In this document: in pieces, positions 4,703-6,308 of the stretch
Position numbering within the stretch: the first letter of the stretch is position 1
Layout of the letters: each line of letters begins with the position of its first letter
Source: an uncultured Blautia sp.
GTDB taxonomy: Bacteria; Bacillota; Clostridia; Lachnospirales; Lachnospiraceae
Direction: 5' to 3'
DNA length: 6,308 nt
Assembly (NCBI GenBank): GCA_946538475.1
Contig: CAMNGN010000112.1
Coordinates: forward strand, 1-6,308
Notes under the pieces: model-generated
Databases searched by the model: none
Seen by the model: only the letters and a program-made list of their open reading frames with translations
What the model was told of the DNA's origin: nothing
Program-made: the position numbers and the translations under genes

Positions 4703-6238
4703 ATGAAAAAAAGAATAGCGTCACTTCTTCTTGCATCGTTAATGGCAGTCACGATGCTCCCGACCGCTGCTTTCGCGGAAGAGCTCGAGGCGGAGGGAGA
4801 TTCTGAAGAGATCGTCGAACTCAACATGGTAAACCTTGGCTTCTTCGGTGAGAACGGTAAGGAAGAAGTCATCGATGCGATCAACGAGATCGCTGAGAGA
4901 GAAATCGGTGTTCACATCAACTTCACCACGTTGGACATCCAGTCCTACATGACACAGGTTCCTCTTATGATCACAGATGCGAACAATCCGATCGACCTGG
5001 TGCTTGTCACATCGATCCCCACCACCAGCTTCGCGACATTCACGGCGCAGAAGCAGCTTCAGGACATTTCTCCATATCTGGAGGAATATGCGCCGGAGAC
5101 ACTTGAGCTGATGGGCGAATACCTTCCCGCTACGACCATCGGCGATGCGGTTTATGCTATCCCGTGCTATCGTATCTACAACTCCAGCTATTATCTGGTT
5201 ATGAGAAAAGACGTACTGAATGAACTCGGACTCATGGAGCAGGCTGAGGCTATTTCCTCCTGGTCCGATGCCAAGGCAGTTCTTCAGGCCGTGCATGATG
5301 CACAGGATACATTGCCGGAAGAGATGCAGACGACCGCTATGGTCTGCAACATGGATGCACAGGGAAATGTTCTCCTCGGAATGTACATCGATACCGCTAC
5401 CGATGATTTCGCCGGCAACTATGGTTTCGACACACTCGGCGATTCCAACCGTATCATCAAGGTAAATGAAGAAGGAAAAGTCGAAAACTTCTTCGCTACC
5501 GACGATTACAGAACCATCATGGAGCGTGTAAAAGACTGGTACGACAGCGATCTTGTTTATAAGGATTCCGCCACTTCTCAGGACGGCGCCGACCAGAGCA
5601 TGGCTCACGGTGTCACTTTCGCGTACTGCTGCCAGTCCGAATTCGGCGTAGAGCAGGCCAAGAGAAACGAGACAGGCTACGAAGTTCTCTGCATTCCTTA
5701 CGTGGATGTTCCGATCCAGACCGGCAACGGTAATTCCTGGGCATGGGGCGTTCCGGTTACCTCTGAGGAGCCCGAGGCAGCTGTCGCTTTCATGAACCTC
5801 ATGTACACGAACAAAGAAATCGAGAACCTGTTTGTCTATGGAATCGAAGGAAGAGATTACGAACTGAACGAAGAAGGTGAAGCCTGCCTCCTTCCCGATA
5901 CAAAGGAATATCAGAGTGCAGACTTCTTCTGGGGCAACCAGTTCATCGCTTATCCGGCAGAAGGTTCCGGCGCGAATTTCCGCGAGGAAGCTCTGGCGCA
6001 GATGCAGGAAGCAGAAATCTCTCCGTACTACGGATGTGTTGTGAATACCGATCCTATCGCCAACACGATCACCGCACTTAAAAATGTTCTCCTGAAATAC
6101 CAGAACACTCTGGAGAGCGGCTCGGCCGACCTCAGCAGCCTCGATCAGATGCTGACAGAGCTCGACTCCGCAGGACTTCAGGAGTACCTGGATTATTATC
6201 AGGAGCAGCTGGATAACTGGCTTGCAGAGCAGCAGTAA
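4703..6238 (+). CDS. Extracellular solute-binding protein of an ABC (probably carbohydrate) importer, LipO/DUF3502-like
   Basis: This 511-residue secreted protein is predicted to capture a sugar or oligosaccharide and deliver it to an ABC permease pair. It has a signal peptide (MKKRIASLLLASLMAVTMLPTA, cleavage near AFA-EE) and an acidic linker. The binding-protein fold of family 1 follows: LNMVNLGFFGENGKEEVIDAINE, then NPIDLVLVTSIPTT, and a central YNSSYYLVMRKDVLNELG typical of the LipO/YtcQ-like group. NSWAWGVPVTSEEPEAAVAFMNLMYTNKEIENLFVYGIEG introduces the C-terminal DUF3502-like part, which ends LDYYQEQLDNWLAEQQ. Length fits the family. The substrate cannot be told from sequence. No Cys follows the signal helix, so it is not an evident lipoprotein, which is unusual for a Gram-positive binding protein. 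Permease genes are expected downstream, outside the window. The gene is divergent from the surface protein and intact. Confidence 0.88.
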   Translation: MKKRIASLLLASLMAVTMLPTAAFAEELEAEGDSEEIVELNMVNLGFFGENGKEEVIDAINEIAEREIGVHINFTTLDIQSYMTQVPLMITDANNPIDLVLVTSIPTTSFATFTAQKQLQDISPYLEEYAPETLELMGEYLPATTIGDAVYAIPCYRIYNSSYYLVMRKDVLNELGLMEQAEAISSWSDAKAVLQAVHDAQDTLPEEMQTTAMVCNMDAQGNVLLGMYIDTATDDFAGNYGFDTLGDSNRIIKVNEEGKVENFFATDDYRTIMERVKDWYDSDLVYKDSATSQDGADQSMAHGVTFAYCCQSEFGVEQAKRNETGYEVLCIPYVDVPIQTGNGNSWAWGVPVTSEEPEAAVAFMNLMYTNKEIENLFVYGIEGRDYELNEEGEACLLPDTKEYQSADFFWGNQFIAYPAEGSGANFREEALAQMQEAEISPYYGCVVNTDPIANTITALKNVLLKYQNTLESGSADLSSLDQMLTELDSAGLQEYLDYYQEQLDNWLAEQQ

Positions 6239-6262
6239 GTACAGTGAATTTGTAAAGTCAAA

Positions 6263-6299
6263 GGTAACCGGCAATCCGCTTCGCTACTTGCCGGTAACC
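6263..6299 (+). terminator. Stem-loop after the binding-protein gene
   Basis: GGTAACCGGCAA (6263-6274) pairs with TTGCCGGTAACC (6288-6299) over 12 positions with one A-A mismatch, around a 13-base loop. It starts 24 nt after the stop codon. The bases that follow (AATAGCCCA) are not a T-run, so it is an imperfect intrinsic terminator. It could instead be an mRNA-stabilising hairpin that keeps binding-protein expression above that of downstream permeases. Confidence 0.45.
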
Positions 6300-6308
6300 A
6301 ATAGCCCA

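Noticed and set aside
4739..6274. Long open frame of 511 codons antisense to the binding-protein gene
   Set aside because: It is a shadow of the real gene: no ribosome binding site, Cys/His/Ile-rich composition without domain motifs, and the opposite strand encodes a clear transporter protein.

Overview
The window looks like a piece of a Gram-positive Firmicutes chromosome, probably a gut- or rumen-type clostridium related to Lachnospiraceae. That placement is inferred from an LPXTG-anchored Cna_B surface protein, a LipO/DUF3502-like sugar-type ABC binding protein, an AAGGAGG ribosome binding site and a consensus sigma-A promoter. There are two divergent transcription units separated by about 540 bp of non-coding DNA.

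Minus strand, 4162 down to 25: one large cell-wall-anchored surface protein gene of about 1,380 codons, now split into five consecutive reading frames. Read together they give a signal peptide, an N-terminal region of about 400 residues that I do not recognise, a string of Cna_B (collagen-adhesin B-type, isopeptide-forming) repeats, the end of a fimbrial-shaft-like domain, a SpaA-type domain with an E-box, and an LPSTGG sortase anchor. Two of the four frame breaks (near 3886-3890 and 3406-3408) look like single-base losses in homopolymers. The other two (near 2064-2080 and 590-616) fall in Cna_B repeats that are also far too short, so they look like out-of-frame internal deletions or fusions. 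The gene still has an excellent promoter (4320-4348). Its leader holds a terminator-like hairpin (4227-4274), which suggests attenuation or a small RNA.

Intergenic region, about 4163-4702: the minus-strand promoter and leader, a 13-bp dyad upstream of that promoter, a 41-bp near-perfect palindrome (4448-4488) followed by GTGAAC motifs at exact 11-bp steps (4500-4527), and the leader and ribosome binding site of the plus-strand gene. The same GGTACC plus 11-bp-phased GTGAAC arrangement appears at the left edge of the window (1-24), directly after the stop codon of the surface-protein gene. A repeated palindromic element therefore seems to flank that gene on both sides. This is the most unusual structure here.

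Plus strand, 4703-6238: an intact extracellular solute-binding protein of 511 residues, probably for a carbohydrate ABC importer whose permeases would lie beyond the window. It has a cleavable signal peptide but no lipobox cysteine. A 12-bp stem-loop follows it at 6263-6299. No tRNA, rRNA, CRISPR array or transposase gene was seen.
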